A stretch of 64,000 nucleotides of DNA. Origin: Anthonomus grandis grandis (lineage: Eukaryota; Arthropoda; Insecta; Coleoptera; Curculionidae). The position numbers were made by a program, and so were the translations under genes. The DNA is taken from the NCBI RefSeq assembly GCF_022605725.1, contig NC_065552.1, forward strand, positions 14,464,785 to 14,528,784, in the 5' to 3' direction. Of this stretch, positions 33,116-46,609 are shown in pieces. The notes beneath the pieces were generated by a model, which saw only the letters and a program-made list of their open reading frames with translations, was not told where the DNA came from and did not search any database. Numbering within the stretch: the first letter of the stretch is position 1; the number at the start of each line of letters is the position of its first letter.

Positions 33116-34395
33116 ATGGAGCGCTGGCTTTATTAACAATTATTAAGAAGCCAAAAAACTATGACGTATGCGACTCAGACTGTGAATGAAAAGGCCATGG
33201 AGGCATCGTATTTGGTTAGTTACTGCAATGCCCAAGCAGGAGAAGTGCACACTATCGCTGAAAAGCTAATAAAACCATGTGTGGTAGATATAACAAAATG
33301 TATGCTCGACGAAAAATCTGTAAAGCATATTTCTATACAGTGCCGTCGAGTTTCGAACGATACAGTTACGCGCCGAACTGGGGATATCGCAGCAAACATA
33401 AAACAAGAACTGGTTTCTCGGATTCAAAATAATAAATTCGTCTTGCAAATGGATGAGTCGACTGATGTTGCTGGACTGGCCATCTTGCTAGTAATTGTGC
33501 GATATCCATATAAACATTCACTCGAAGAAGACTTCCTTATGTGCTCATCGCTGCCTACTAACACAACCGGAGAAGAAATTTTTAACACGATTAACATATC
33601 TTTTGAAGAAAACCAACTCGATTAGAATGATTGCATTGATATTTGTACCGATGGAGCCAAGGCAATGATAGGTAGAACAGCAGGAGCAACATCACGAATA
33701 AAAATGAAAGCGCCAAATTGTAGTTCCAGCAACTGCATCCTGCATAGACAATCACTCGCGGTTAAGAAAATGCCACCAAATCTAAAATTGGTTCTTGATG
33801 AGTCAGTAAAAATTAATGTTATGGATTATGGTAGCGATCATAAAACACTATTGCTCCATACTGAAGTGAGATGATTGTCTTGGGGTAAAACTTTGACCAG
33901 GCTTTTTGAACTAAGATCAGAATTAGAAGCTTTTCTGACAGATGTTCCTTTTAATTTAAAAGTTTGTCCGATAAAAGCTGGTAATTTAGACTAGCATTTT
34001 TAGCAGACATGTTTGGAAAACTTAAAGAATTAAACCTGGCACTACAAGGAAAACAGACAACAGTTTTCAAGTGTTGGTGCAGGGTTCGTGATGAATATCC
34101 ACAACTTGCCACAGAAGCGTTAAATGTTCTTCTGCCGTTCCCAACAACGTATTTGTGTAAAACGGAATTTTCAGCATATACAGCTACAAAAACAAAATAC
34201 CGCAATAGACTGGATGCCGAACCAGACGTCATGAGAATTCAACTTTCTTCTATCAAGCCTGACATTACCCAGTTTTCAGATTATTAATAAACAATTCACA
34301 TATAACCACTTTTGCTTTTAGTTTAGAGTTTAGGGTTCCGTTAAAAATGTAGTTTTTTAAAAGGGTTCCGTCACGAAAAAAGTTTGAATAACACT
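33116..34395 (+). pseudogene. hAT transposase relic (ZBED5/SCAND3-like)
   Basis: The start MERWLY runs into a stop, resuming as TVNEKAMEASYLVSYC, VLQMDESTDVAGLAILLVIV (33161-33625), then DICTDGAKAMIGRTAGATS and SNCILHRQSLAVKKMP (33640-33874), then after a large deletion FPTTYLCKTEFSAYTATKTK and YRNRLDAE (34130-34220). DESTD holds the first catalytic Asp, CTDGAKAM the second, and the last block is the C-terminal dimerisation region, as in the ZBED5-like branch of hAT. The BED finger is absent. The 3' terminus reads GGGTTCCGTCACGAAAAAAG and ends in AACACTG near 34395; the 5' terminus was not found. Confidence 0.8.
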
Positions 34396-34399
34396 GCTC

Positions 34400-37300
34400 T
34401 AGGTTAATTATCACCCAAAAATCAGACCTGAATTTTCATGGGAATAAGTGTGTAATATAAGTGGAATGTAGTGTCTTCGTCCGATGGATAACAAGCAATC
34501 TATAAGTGTTCACTTTTATTGTCACTTGCCGGCAGTAAACAAATAATTCAATTGCGAAAAATATGAATTTACAATCTTTTTTTGATCAGAATCACTCCGA
34601 TGTTGAAGCTAGAATAACCTGATTAAAAATATTTCATTTTAAATATGTAGGCACACTTTAAATTAACCTTCATACAGTTGCTTTTCTTGGCTGTCTTAAA
34701 TCACAAATATATCGCTCTTTAGACCGGTGAAAGCTTTTTATAGCTTGAATTTATTTGAAATCCTTGTCACTACTAAGACTAAATTTGCATGTTATAGTGA
34801 AGCAAGATTCTCAAATTCTTGCTCAATTCTTAACACCACCCTGAAAATTTCATTACTGTATCAGATATAAATGATTTTATAAAATGCAGTTTTTTTCTTT
34901 TCTTTCCTGTATGTCAGTTGCTCTTCCGAGTTCAAAGGAGCAGATGACAGATTATTTAATCATTTGGTCCACTTTGCATTTTTAACGGTTTCCAATATAT
35001 GCACCTATGCACATCATTTTAAACGGTGCACTATGATGAATATGTGCACAAGGAAATTTATGATATTATTTCACCCTGAAAATTTTACTAAAGCCTGAGC
35101 ATGATTTTTTTTATTTTGGTAGTAAATTTTGGTAGGGTTTTATAGTAACTACATCAAATGTTAACAAAAAATATCACATTGTTTAGAAATTATAGGTGAA
35201 ATAAAAAAATTAAATTTTTTGCTACAACTCTCTGTTTTTTAGAAGCTCCTGTATAATTTCTATTTGCCTTTAACGATGCTTCATTTCTTAATGATGAAAT
35301 TTCTTTCCCAATGAAACACCGTTATATTAAAGACTTGCTGGTTAAATGTATTTTCTTGCATTACACGTTTGCATCAATTTTATTTCTTATTCATATCGTG
35401 TGATCATAAAATACACGTCAACTTTTCTTAAATATCCCTTACCAAATTTGGAAGATGTTATTAAACTTTTCTCCATTCAATCTAATAAACGTAGTGTAAT
35501 AATAACAAAGGTCTACAATTCTAGACCACGACCGGGAAATCCAGACGTACACGTGCAGCGATGCTGGATCAATGTCTTTCCCCTCTGGGTAAAGCCCCTC
35601 ATTCGCCCGGGAAAACGTTGGGCTGTGTGGATCGATAACCCACTAAGTGCACACACACACTACATCGGGATTTTGGTGCGCAAATTAGCTGCGCTTTGGA
35701 TGTGCCTCTTGTGATCGATGGGTCTTGTCCCAACTGTCCGAAAAAGAAAGTAAATGACCTAGCGTGGCGCACGATTCGGGATTGATTTTTTTTTCGTCTA
35801 TCGAAATGGTCAGAAAGGTACTTACCATACCACATATTTAATCTAGACTCAATCATCTATAGAGGATATATAATCTATCTATGGAGTATATGATAAACAT
35901 TTGTACAGACACACTATACGATTTATTTTACTAGGATCCTCGTACATTATAAGAGAAACCCATTTTGAGTCCCATATTTCCACTTTTCTCTTTATTTTTT
36001 ACATTTTTGGCTAAGTCCTGTCAATTTTACTCAGCTTCAAAGGATTAATAACTGAGATACTTTTTCTTCGTTTTGCCGTAAAAATGGTAGTTTTTTTCTA
36101 TTCCTTCTAGAATAGTTTTCTTTTTTGTATTTTTTTTGAGAAATATATATGCTGATAAATTTCTAAAATCTACTAAAAAATTGTTTTTTGAGGAAACTAG
36201 AACAAGGATATTATGTTTGTATTACGAATCAAGTTTCTCCGTCCTTAGACTTGATGAAAACTGCAGTAGTTGTGATAAGGAACCATGTCCCAAAAAGATC
36301 ATGGCGTCAAACAAATTTATATCTATGAAAAAAGCAGAGTTTTTTTCTTCTTGACACTCATTTGTAATTCGTATTCACCTAAGCCTAAAAGACTTTTCGC
36401 TCATCACATCATACCTATATTTAAAGGGCTTTTTCAGCCATATTACATTTGCATATTTTTGGACACTACTACGCTGCCAATTCATTTAACCATTCCGTTG
36501 AATCCATCGATGCTGTCGATCATGAATACATTAATTTCATTTGTAATGCAGATGAACCTACACTTTATCTTCAGCAAATGCGAATTCAATATTTTGAACT
36601 CATTTACATCGTAATACTGTATGCGAGAGTTTCGATTAGTTCTGTCCAAGTTCTGTATACAATATCTGTTTAACCCAATGAGATAAATGCTTAATTCCTT
36701 TAAAGACCCTTGTTTGGACGGTCCATTGTTTAAACGTCTTTGTAATGTGTTCCCATAAGATAAACTGTGTAAAAAATGTTTTACCTGATGCCTAATTTTT
36801 TTATTAAAATAACAAGATCCTTCGAGGATCTTCTTATGATATATTACTCTTTTCTTGTGAAGCTTAAGGCAATAGTCACTTATTCTTGCTTGGGAAGCAC
36901 ACTGATATCAACCTTCTCTTCAACTCTCGTTTTATAAAGTGGATTTACTTGTTTAGCTTGTTAGTATTGTTTCTAGTTATTAAAGTCGATAAATGTTATC
37001 TCGTTTGTTACAAAGCATAATGCCCAACATGGTACATATTAAATGTTCATACTCTAGGTCAGAAGTGAAATGATTCCCTTCATTGAAAACTCGTGAGATT
37101 ATGTGATTTTTTCTACATTACAATCATTATAGTACCCATATAGTAGGAAAAATAAGTTGCTTTGGATCCATACTATCTCCCAACAAAAAGAATTATAGTG
37201 AGAATTGGGGAGGTGTGCCCGATCTTTCAGAGGTAATTCCTGTCAATAATTAGGTCGAAAAGTAAAAAAGGTGTAAAAGAAAACAAATCAAAATAATAAG

Positions 37301-39780
37301 TAAGAAATGGAGGATGGTGAAAAAACAAAGATGCTATAAATGGTTAAATAATATGTCTATGATAGACTACTTAAATAATGGAGCTGAGGAAACTGGAAAA
37401 GTATAGTATAGAATAAAGAAGCTATATAGTGCGACAAGTTGATTTTGCATAAGAATAATACCAAAAGAAACTTGTTTTTATGAAGAAATTGTGACAGTAA
37501 ATGAAAATCTATGGGCGAAAAATTTTTACATTATCAGTTTAAGCTAAAAACATCTTCTACAAAAAAAATACATTTTTGCATGGCAATGACCTATAACAAT
37601 AAAAATATTGGACGTAAAAACAGTGTTAACAGAACAACGAGCTACTGAGAGGGAAAAATCAAGTACGAGAAAAATGTAAAATGTCTCTCAAGATCAGGGG
37701 CCGTGTTAGAAAATCAAATATGAGAAATACGGCAAATATGTACCAGTATCATATGAGTTCACTTTAGGTATTAGAGAGTGATGAATTTATGCCTTGCGAG
37801 AAGCATTCTTATTTTAAATACATTAGAGATGAGTAAAAGTGGCTATCCAGGGATGACTTTAAAAAAATCTCCATTTGGAGCTACATGTTATGCTATACAG
37901 CTGGAGTTTATCTTTATTATATTTCTTACATGAATTAGTGTTCACTGGCACTTAAAGCAAGCTATTAAAACGATGTACAAAAATTTACATAGCATCGGGT
38001 CGAAACAATAGACGTAAAAAACTACGAAAACTACTAAGAAAACAATGCAACAATAAACCCTTCACACCATTGTTTCTTCTTAAAGAGTAGACGTCACGAG
38101 TTCGCGAAGCAAAACGAAACGCTTTACCGAAAACAATGGGGACCATAGCTCGACGGAACTATTCCCATGACTTACAAAGTCGAGTACGTTTCTGATAGGG
38201 TTTATAATAACCAATTTGATATTAATCGTAATCAAATCAAGTAGTCCTTACCAAAATCTCATCCATGCAAAATAGCATTTAGGTTAAGAATTGTAGGTAT
38301 GTAAAACTGAATACCATATAATGGATCCATAAAATAGATCACTTGCAGCAAACAACCTCAAGAAGTATTTTGGTAACCGAAGTTTCAGTGTGGTTTAACA
38401 GCGAACCTATATATCAATTCGACCTAACTGCTTTTGGCTTATTGTTGAGATTCATTTTCATTGAGACATGCAAAAAAGGTGCTTATTTTATTGTTGGTAT
38501 ATTTTATTGAAGGTTTTTAGTCAGCTTCCCTTCCCCATTAACAAATATTTTATAATAATCTAATTTAATTATTCTTGTGAATTGGTGACCAAAGATTGTA
38601 ATTTAGATGTGGTGTTTTGTTGGCTAAATTGAAACAAAACTGTTTCTTGCCAACGTTTCGAATTATATTTTGTGCATCTTCTTCGGTCGAAGTCGTGGTT
38701 CTCTCGAGCTAACTTAAAATAGTATATATTATAGGGATAAAAAGCTAAATATCACATACCGGACGGAACATAGGAAAACTCATGTAAATTTTAAGGGGGT
38801 CAATTATTGGCTTCCCTGTACATTTTATAGAAAAAATGTAAGATAACCTTTTGAAGAGACCAATCTGGCAAACCCTTGTGCAAAGTTTCAAAAAATTTTA
38901 ATAAGCGAATCTTCAATTATTCAATTAAATGTAATTGCAAAATTAGCAAATTTTTATAAGCTCCTATACCACTATTGATGATTTGTATTGTTTCTTCTGA
39001 TATTATTTTTTCTCAGATTATGGTAAGCTATATTAATTAACACATACATCAAGGCCGGCAATATTAAGAGTAACGATCTTCTTTACACTCTTCTTTATTC
39101 CATTAAAAGTTAAGATCGTTTACCCCAAACATACTAATTTCAAACAAATAACCGTAGCCAGACCTCAGTCCCCTTTACTGTAAGCAATGATCAGTGTTCC
39201 TTCGTAGGACGACCTCGCTTACATGGTTCTTCCAAGCAATAGGTATATTGGTAGTTTGACGATTCGTTGTCATATTCTGATGTTTTGCACGATATATTTT
39301 ATTATCATCTTCCTTAATTACTTCAGAAAATGCGTAATGCTTTTATAAAGTGTTTTTTCTGTTGTGTATTTAAAATGTAATTTTAATATGCTTGGGGTTA
39401 TTCTGTTTAAAATCTTATAAATGTGACAAGGGCAAAATAAATTATGGCGAGGGTTCTGAGAAAAGATTCTTCACATAATAAATCTTCCACCACAAAGCCG
39501 TATTGATTTTACGAAAGTACGGGGCTGGAACGAGGAGAAAAAACTTCCTTTATAGACTAGGAGCGAACATGTCATGATCTTTTGCAAAGTAGTATCGATA
39601 GCGATGATAATTGCTTAAATAGATCAGTTAGGACATTTTTATTGTAAAAAGATTAGTAGGAATAAATGTGAATATGATTCCTAAGTCTATTGACAGTTCT
39701 CAGATACTTCTTTAGTTCTCAGTGAGAGCCAGGAACCATTAAAACGGATGTTTGTTGGCTAAAATATATATAAAATATAC
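34400..39780. other. Long stretch without recognisable genes
   Basis: Both strands were read without finding a convincing gene. A GC-richer island at 35520-35760 contains a short CA run and many CpGs but no coding motif. GCCAACGTTTCG at 38649-38660 is an inverted copy of the dispersed core at 23474. The frame at 36136-36354 has a short Cys cluster (CSSCDKEPC) but no family match that I know. Confidence 0.35.
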
Positions 39781-40090
39781 CGGGTGACCCAATAAGACTG
39801 TTCCTCGGCCGTATCTCGGGAACCGTTCGACGTATGACTTAGAGGTACAAAAAGTGTGTAAAGTAAATCAATCATGAAGAATCGCAGGAAAAAATTTTCA
39901 AGTTCTAAAGATGACCACCAGAGGGCGTAAGTGCGATCTTAAAAATTGAAAATAGCATTCTCTAAAATTTCGCATACATAAAATTCGACAAATTTAATAG
40001 TATTTAGAGTACGTGTAATAATATTTACGTACGTAATAATATTTAGAGTACGGGTGTTTGGTTTTTATATTACTATAAATAATAGGAAAG
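39781..40090 (+). other. Lone transposon-like end upstream of piggyBac copy
   Basis: TACCGGGTGACCCAATAAGA at 39779-39798 looks like a Tc1/mariner-type terminus without a partner. 40008-40060 is a direct repeat built on AATATTTAGAGTACG. The left end of the piggyBac copy that follows was not found, so it may have been replaced here. Confidence 0.35.
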
Positions 40091-41818
40091 ATGGATTTGC
40101 GTCGACGGCTTGGACAACGAGAGCTAGTTTGTGAAGCGCAAAGAATAATGGATGGAGAATCTAGCAGTGACGATGGCCATATCGGTGACGATGATGACTC
40201 TCTCGATGAGTACCAACCAAGTGGAAGTGAGCACTTAACCTCTTTCGATGACGAGGAGCCGTTTGTTTTAGACAGAAATATAGAAAATCATCAACAAACT
40301 GACGATATTTGGAATGAAGGTCCACAGCAGAAACTAAAAAGAACACCTGAGGATTTTATTTGGAAATTTGATGAAGAATTTACACCAAAAATATTCGAGT
40401 TCAATAACTCGAACAACCGTATAACCGATAAATGTTCATTTAGTGAAACGTCTTGCGAACTTGATTTTTTTCTTAACTTTTTTGACGAAGCCCTAATGAG
40501 TTTAGTTGTCAAGGAAACAAACATATATGGTAAGAAAAAATGTAAAAATAAATCCTCACGGAAAGATGTAGAGTTGGTAGAGCTTTATCGATTTTTTGGA
40601 TTGTGTATCTTGATGGGCATTGTTGAAAAACCAAAACTGAAAGATTACTGGTCTACAAACTATCTTATTATAACACCATTTTTTTCATCGGTATTTGCCA
40701 GAGATCGTTTTCTAGAGATACTATATGCCCTTCATTTTTCCAGTAGCTAAAATCCTGAAGATGGCGCTTTAAGAAAAATCAGTCCCGTAGTGGAACAAAT
40801 TAAGACTAAATTTAATTCCAGTTTTTACCCGTTCCAAGATTTGTGTATTGACGAAAGTTTATTTTATGGAAGGGTCGGCTTTCTTTTAAACAATATATTC
40901 CGTCAAAAAGACATAGATTTGGTATAAAGCTTTTTGAAATATGCGACGTGGAGAGTGGTTACATTTTGGGGTTTATTTTATACACTGGTTCAATAACTAT
41001 AATGGATCAGAAAATGGAAAGTTTGGGAAAATCTAGACAGATTGTTGATACCCTAATGAAAGAATACTATAATAATAATCATATTTTGTATGTAGATAAC
41101 TGGTACACCAGTCCAGAATTATTTGAGTACTTAGTGACGTAAGAAACCAGAGGAACTGGAACTGTAAAAGCCACCAGAAAGGGGATGCCCATAAAAAAAG
41201 GAGAAGTTGAGAGTGCATCCACTGAAAACATGTTAGCCCTGAAGTGGCATGATAAGAAATTCGTGCACATGTTAACTTCAGTATCAAAGCCATCCATGCC
41301 TCAAGGAAACCGAAAAACTCAATCGTAAAACTGGTGATCGTGTTTTGAAACCTCAGTGCGTGTTAGAATATAATTTAAAGATGGGAGCAGTTGAAAAAGT
41401 AGACATGCAAATTAGTTTTGTTAGAAAATCATTGGAGTGGTATAAGAAACTGTTTTTCCATTTAATGGACTTATGCTTGTATAATGCGTATATTTTATTT
41501 CAAGTCAAAACAGGAAATAAACCATCGTTTTCAGACTTTCGATTGCAAGTTGTGGCTCAAATATTCGAAAAATATCCCATTTCTACGAAGAAACGAGGCG
41601 CACCTGGTAGTGTTGATAATCCAGCTCGACTAATTGAAAGGCATTTTCCAAGCCCCGTTCCACCAACTGCAGCTCAAGGATCGAGAACACAAAGAAGATG
41701 CCATGTTTGTGCCACCACACAGCTTCGAAAGAAAGAACGCTCAGATACCCGCTTTATGTGTAAAGAATGCAATATTGCACTTTGTGTGCACCCTTGTTTT
41801 GAACAGTATCACTCTTAA
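40091..41818 (+). pseudogene. piggyBac transposase, near full length, broken
   Basis: MDLRRRLGQRELVCEAQRIM is followed by an acidic region. The core then contains ELVELYRFFGLCILMGIVEK, a stop at 40747 after HFSSS, LCIDESL with the first catalytic Asp near 40845, a frameshift near 40885, FEICDVESGYILGFILYTG, YVDNWYTSPEL with the second Asp near 41095, a stop at 41140, a frameshift near 41330, and GAVEKVDMQISFV with the third acidic site. The C-terminal finger RRCHVCATTQLRKKE and CKECNIALCVHPC is intact, ending at TAA 41816-41818. About four lesions in an otherwise full-length gene indicate an inactive copy of moderate age. It is much less decayed than the copy at 28978. Confidence 0.9.
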
Positions 41819-41989
41819 AAAGTTTTAGAAAACTATACTTGTTATTTGTATTTTCGTTCGTTTGTGTTTTTAGTTTGTTCTTTGTATTTTCTATATAAGA
41901 AATTAACTTTTGTTTTTTGATACTTACGAGTTCCTGAATTAAAAAAATGTGAATTACAAATGCCTTTTACTTGCCCCTAAAAATAAAAA

Positions 41990-42283
41990 AATGCCGTACC
42001 TGTACGTCAGTCGTCCTGCTACTAATTAGTTTTCTAACTGTCGTACCGGTACGGCAGCAGTCTTTCAAATAGGATATAACTGACGTACATCTACGGCATT
42101 CGGCCAAGTGTGATGTATAATGCAGCAGTACATGTATGGCACCAGTCCAGAAAAAAATTAAAAACCCTAAAATGTGTACGGCAGTCGTCCCAAGCTATTG
42201 CATACAAGGTAGTACATGTACGGCATCAGGCCATCAATGTTCGCTTTGAAAAACGTACCCGTACGTCAACCGTCCTGAATGGG
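41990..42283 (+). repeat. piggyBac right end: GTACNNGTACG repeats, then TTAA
   Basis: Seven variants of a half-palindrome related to CGTACNNGTACGGCA occur at about 41993, 42041, 42082, 42125, 42173, 42208 and 42254, several followed by CAGNC. The tract ends GTCCTGAATGGG directly before TTAA (42284-42287), the piggyBac target site. Read inward the terminus is CCCATTCAGGACGG. These are probably subterminal binding sites of the transposase. Confidence 0.7.
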
Positions 42284-42359
42284 TTAAGCAATAATATTCG
42301 ACCAACATACAGTTAATTTAACATCCAGAGAAGTCAGTGAAAACCGTTTTTCAAAATCT

Positions 42360-43650
42360 CGTTCCTAACCTCAAATATTGGAAAAATGAGATTAATGGAT
42401 CTTTGAAGGCCAAGGATCGCGCAGTAAATTTCCTGAAACTATTAAAAATGAAGCTACAAAATGAATGAGATGTTAAAGAGGCAATTGTAAGTCTAATCAT
42501 CATCATTAAACGCATCCTGAATTTATTAAGTCACTTTAATATTATAGGTATAATCGAGGGTATATTATAGTTAGTGTACTGAATTCTTTTTATGATTTGG
42601 TCTGTAGCTCTAAGAAGAACCGTTTTTTAATAAAGCCCATGAAAGGAAAAGGAAAGTGATCTAATGGCGACCCAAATGTTCAAAATAGCCTCCGTTATTT
42701 TGGATGCATATCTGCAGACGCCAATGAGTTGGAAAAACAGCAATCTCAATTTCAGCTCTTGGAATGTTTAAGGAATGCCAGATGGCATTCCTAGTTCTTG
42801 CAATTATATACTCGCTGGAAGTTGACCTTGGTGCAAAAACTGTATCCTTAATCCTTCCCCAGAGATTGTACGCACAGTGTAGTTTCAGAAGTAATTTATA
42901 TTAGGACAAAGTAATAGTGGAGACTTATGATTTTATTTACAAGTTAAATGTGAGTTTATTTAAAATGTTTTTGTTAAGGTTATTGATATGAGTGAGCTAT
43001 TCTTACTTCATAAAGAAAACTTTTATTGATTTTTTAAGATTCGAGGATCGTTGGGTAGGATGAGTTTGTGAGGTTATGTCTTACTAACTTTTTGTTATTG
43101 GTGTGATTTAATTGAAACTTGGTGTTTAGGGTTTATTTAAGATGCGGTTAATGAATTTTCACATATATTTGACACCCGATTTTTTGAGATTATATTTCTA
43201 TTAAATGTTAGTAGTTAGGTTAGGCTATTAATAAGTTAGGTTTTTCTTTGCTATTGAGCTGATTTAATTTTAACTCGTATTTAAGATACAATTTAAGCAT
43301 TTTTATCTCATTTTGATTTTAAAGTTATATTTTAATTGAATTTGGATGTAATAGTATACCTATTTGGGATTTTACACTACTTTTTAAACTAAAGGTAAGA
43401 ATTCCGAAAATAATATTAAAGTGACGTAATAAGTTCAAGATGCTGTTTAATCCCGTTGGAGCAACATGAATGTTCTGATGATATACATTTTTTAATGATT
43501 TATATTTTTTAGACTTATAATTGCCTCTTTAACATCTTATTTATTTTGTAGCTAAATTTTGAATAGTTTTAAAAAATTTACCGCTCAATCCTTGGTGTTT
43601 AAGGATACATTAATCTCATTTTTCCAATATTTGAGGTCATGGCGTCAAAA
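42360..43650 (-). mobile_element. Tc1/mariner-group element with ~200-bp inverted arms
   Basis: 42372-42555 and the complement of 43400-43645 share long blocks: ACCTCAAATATTGGAAAAAT, GATGTTAAAGAGGCAATT and CACTTTAATATTAT, with indels between. Inside, on the minus strand at 42880-42660, LWGRIKDTVFAPR and IARTRNAIWHSLNIPRAEIE lead to a NNGGYFEHL-type end, which is the C-terminus of a mariner-type transposase. The N-terminal and catalytic parts are gone. Outer limits are uncertain by about 20 bases. Confidence 0.7.
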
Positions 43651-44603
43651 CTAGCTCCCTGGCCGAGAAGGATTCATTCAATTCAAGGATTAATAAATTA
43701 AAGCAGGTTATTGCAAAAACAGTTGAACGACCACCAACATCTTTATTTTTGAAATACCTTTTTTTTTTACGAAACTGATAGATAAAATGATTTGAAGTCT
43801 TCTAGAAATTTTAAGACAAAGTGAGAATATAAGGAAACAAATCGTGTTTCAAGGCACTCGGTGATGTAGGTTGCCCGCATACTAAATGACGTTACCAATA
43901 ACAAAAAAAATAAAGAGGTTAGAATAATTGTAATATTCCTATACACATGAATATTCAGTATTTTTGAATAAAATTAACGTTTAATATAAGGCAGCATGCC
44001 AAAACTTTAAATCTGCGGTAAAACTAGATCTCAACAAACTTTTCAATTTAAAACATTAGATCGCATCAAATCTTTTATGGTACGCACTTTATGTGGAGGA
44101 ACGGGTAAGAAAAAAAAATGTGTGATAAACTTCCGCTTACAAACAATAACAAAATCTTAGCGAACTGGTTTTTCCAGAAATTCCAGAGAGTCACAACAAA
44201 GCCGAGAATCAATACTATAGCCAGACGGGGTGGGAGTGAGAAGGGAAGGGTACATTCCTGCAAAACCGTGAAAGGGCTTTGCGTTGATCGACCGGGCTGT
44301 GTATACCCGTAACAAGGGCGTGACGCAGAGCTCATTTGGACCTACCCTATCTCTATTCATGCCATTCATCGATCTGCAGGCAGCAGGAACAGCGCAGCGG
44401 GACGTTGATTTCGTTTTTTATAGACCAAGAGCTTTTATTTATTAATGGATTAACTCTTACAAAGACAATACATCATTAAGCAAAGAGAGATATAAAAATA
44501 AGAGAATAAAACTATAAGCTTACATAAGGTCTTAAATTAAAGCGATACTCAACTATGAATAAAACAAAATAAATAAAAAACATACAAATTGCTAGGATTC
44601 TGA
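43651..44603. other. No gene seen
   Basis: A GC-richer patch at 44200-44400 has short frames on both strands without a recognisable motif. Nothing else is evident. Confidence 0.35.
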
Positions 44604-44605
44604 TA

Positions 44606-46036
44606 GTTCGGTGTCTGAAATATAAGCAATTTTCTGTAAAAATCTGAATATCTAAAAATCTCAAAAATCTATTTTGACATATTTGCTTTAGGTGGCCATG
44701 CAAGGTCATGACCAAAAAATGCTATGCTATTGATGTTTGACGGTTACATTTAGTTGATTAATAATAAATACGCATGGGTGTTTTTTTTTTAATGGTGACC
44801 TGAAGTTTACCCAAGCCTGTAATGTCTGATGAGGACAACATCGTAAATGTTTTAGCCTACTTTCACGCATATCCACAAGCTTCCATCCGGAGTTCAGCAG
44901 ATGATTTAGGCCTAATTCATTATTCTGTGCAAAAAATTCTGGACGACAATAATATCCCTTAAATTCCATCCCTTTAAATTTTGAAAAGGACATCAGCTGA
45001 AACTGGATGATTTATCCAACGTCGCGTTCGATATTGTGAGATACTTCTGACACGCACTCAAGAGGATCCAAACTTTCTAAAAAAATGGACAGATGAAGTA
45101 GTTTTCTAGAGAAGGTATTTTTAATAGAAGATATCAACATTTTTGGACTAATCAAATGCGGTTAAGGAAATAGGATTTCAAGAAACAATTAGTTTTCCTG
45201 TTTTTTGTTTACAATCGACAATCAAATAGCGTTTTTCATTTACGACGGGTCATTAAACTCTCATAAATACCTTCAGATTTTGCGCTCATTAGTAGAAGAT
45301 TTTCAGGAAAATTTAACGCTTAAAGATTTTGCACTTGCTGGTTCCAATTGGTTGAGACACCCGCTCATTGCACTGACGAGGTAACACGAGGTATTTGAGA
45401 AATTCGATGACCGCTGGTTTAGGTGTTTGGGACCATGGGATTGGCCTGCGAGATCACCTGATTTTACACCACTTGATTTTTACTTTTGGAGTAATTTGAA
45501 GCAAATGGTATACATAAACAGTAATACACCGGTAAGCAGGAACTACGTCAACGACTTATCAATTGCATTGGTCAACAAGATCCTTCTGAAATACAAGCAG
45601 CGACAACACATGCTTTACAACGCAGGATTTTGAAGTGCTTAGAAGTCAATGACAATCATTTTGAAAATTTATTGTAAATTACTTATAATCTTGGGATAAC
45701 TAATTAAACCATTTTTAAGTTATGAAACGAATTGTATAAAGTTATAAATTAGGGTACATTTCGTTGAACTTTTGGCATTTTCTTGTTACAATTTTGTCAC
45801 ATTGTCCATGAATAGATTCATCAAAACTTCATTTGAATAACTATTTCTTTCCATTTCAATTAAATTAATTTTTAGGTAACTATTTTTTGAAGAAACACCC
45901 ACATGTATTACTATTATTGATCAACTAAATGTAACTGTCAAACGTCCATAGCATTGTTTAGTCATGACCACCTAAAGCAAATATGTCAAAATATTCTGAT
46001 TTTTACAAAAAATTGCTTTAATTTCAGAAACCGAAC
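44606..46036 (+). mobile_element. Tc1/mariner-group element, long TIRs, dead transposase
   Basis: The ends are GTTCGGTGTCTGAAAT and GTTCGGTTTCTGAAAT, TA on both sides (44604-44605, 46037-46038), with arms complementary for about 140 bp through TTTGACATATTTGCTTTAGG. Plus-strand transposase remnants: NVLAYFHAYPQASIRSSADD and HYSVQKILDDNNIP (44840-44960, helix-turn-helix), FIQRRVRYCEILLTRTQEDP near 45010, WPARSPDFTPLDFYFWSNLK near 45440 and a QMVYINSN stretch. Many stops separate them. Confidence 0.8.
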
Positions 46037-46110
46037 TACTTAGATATAGGAATATGATGCCTCGTTAGAAAGAAATGTCAATTTCCTTTTAGAATATGTT
46101 ATAATATAAA

Positions 46111-46608
46111 GGGTGTTCCAATTAAAAAAATACATTTTTCACAATGTTTGTATTTAGCGGTCAAATCACTAATTTTGACCAATCATGTTTAATGTAGAAC
46201 AAATTTTTATAGTGAAATCTAATGTACAATACTTCCGTAAATTACGTTTCTAATTTTAATAATCTCCGTGTTCAGGTGCCGTAGTAATAAAAATTTATTT
46301 GGATCTATGTTTTGGTCAAAAAATAAAAAAAAAAATTAATTTCTCGAAAACCACTAAAAATAGGTATAGGAACACCTTATACAAAAACAATCATAAAGCG
46401 ATAGCGGATCGGAAATAAAATAATATACAGGGTATTCCGTTTAAAAGAACAAACTACTTGCTATTACTTTTTGGTATAAACGGCAACGCTAAAATATTTT
46501 AAATCGTTAGATCACTACCTAAAACCCATGATGCTAAATTTAAAAAAAAAATCTATTTTCCGTTCTCCATAAACGTCTCGGGTACCATCAACCATCAATC
46601 ACCCTGTA
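46111..46608. mobile_element. Possible MITE fragments with CAGGGT ends
   Basis: A 179-bp unit at 46428-46606 is TA-flanked and begins CAGGGTATTCCG, ending in ATCACCCTG; only the first six bases match between the ends. A further AAGGGTGTTCCAATT terminus lies at 46111. These could be two pieces of one small element family. No coding capacity. Confidence 0.4.
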
Positions 46609-46609
46609 T

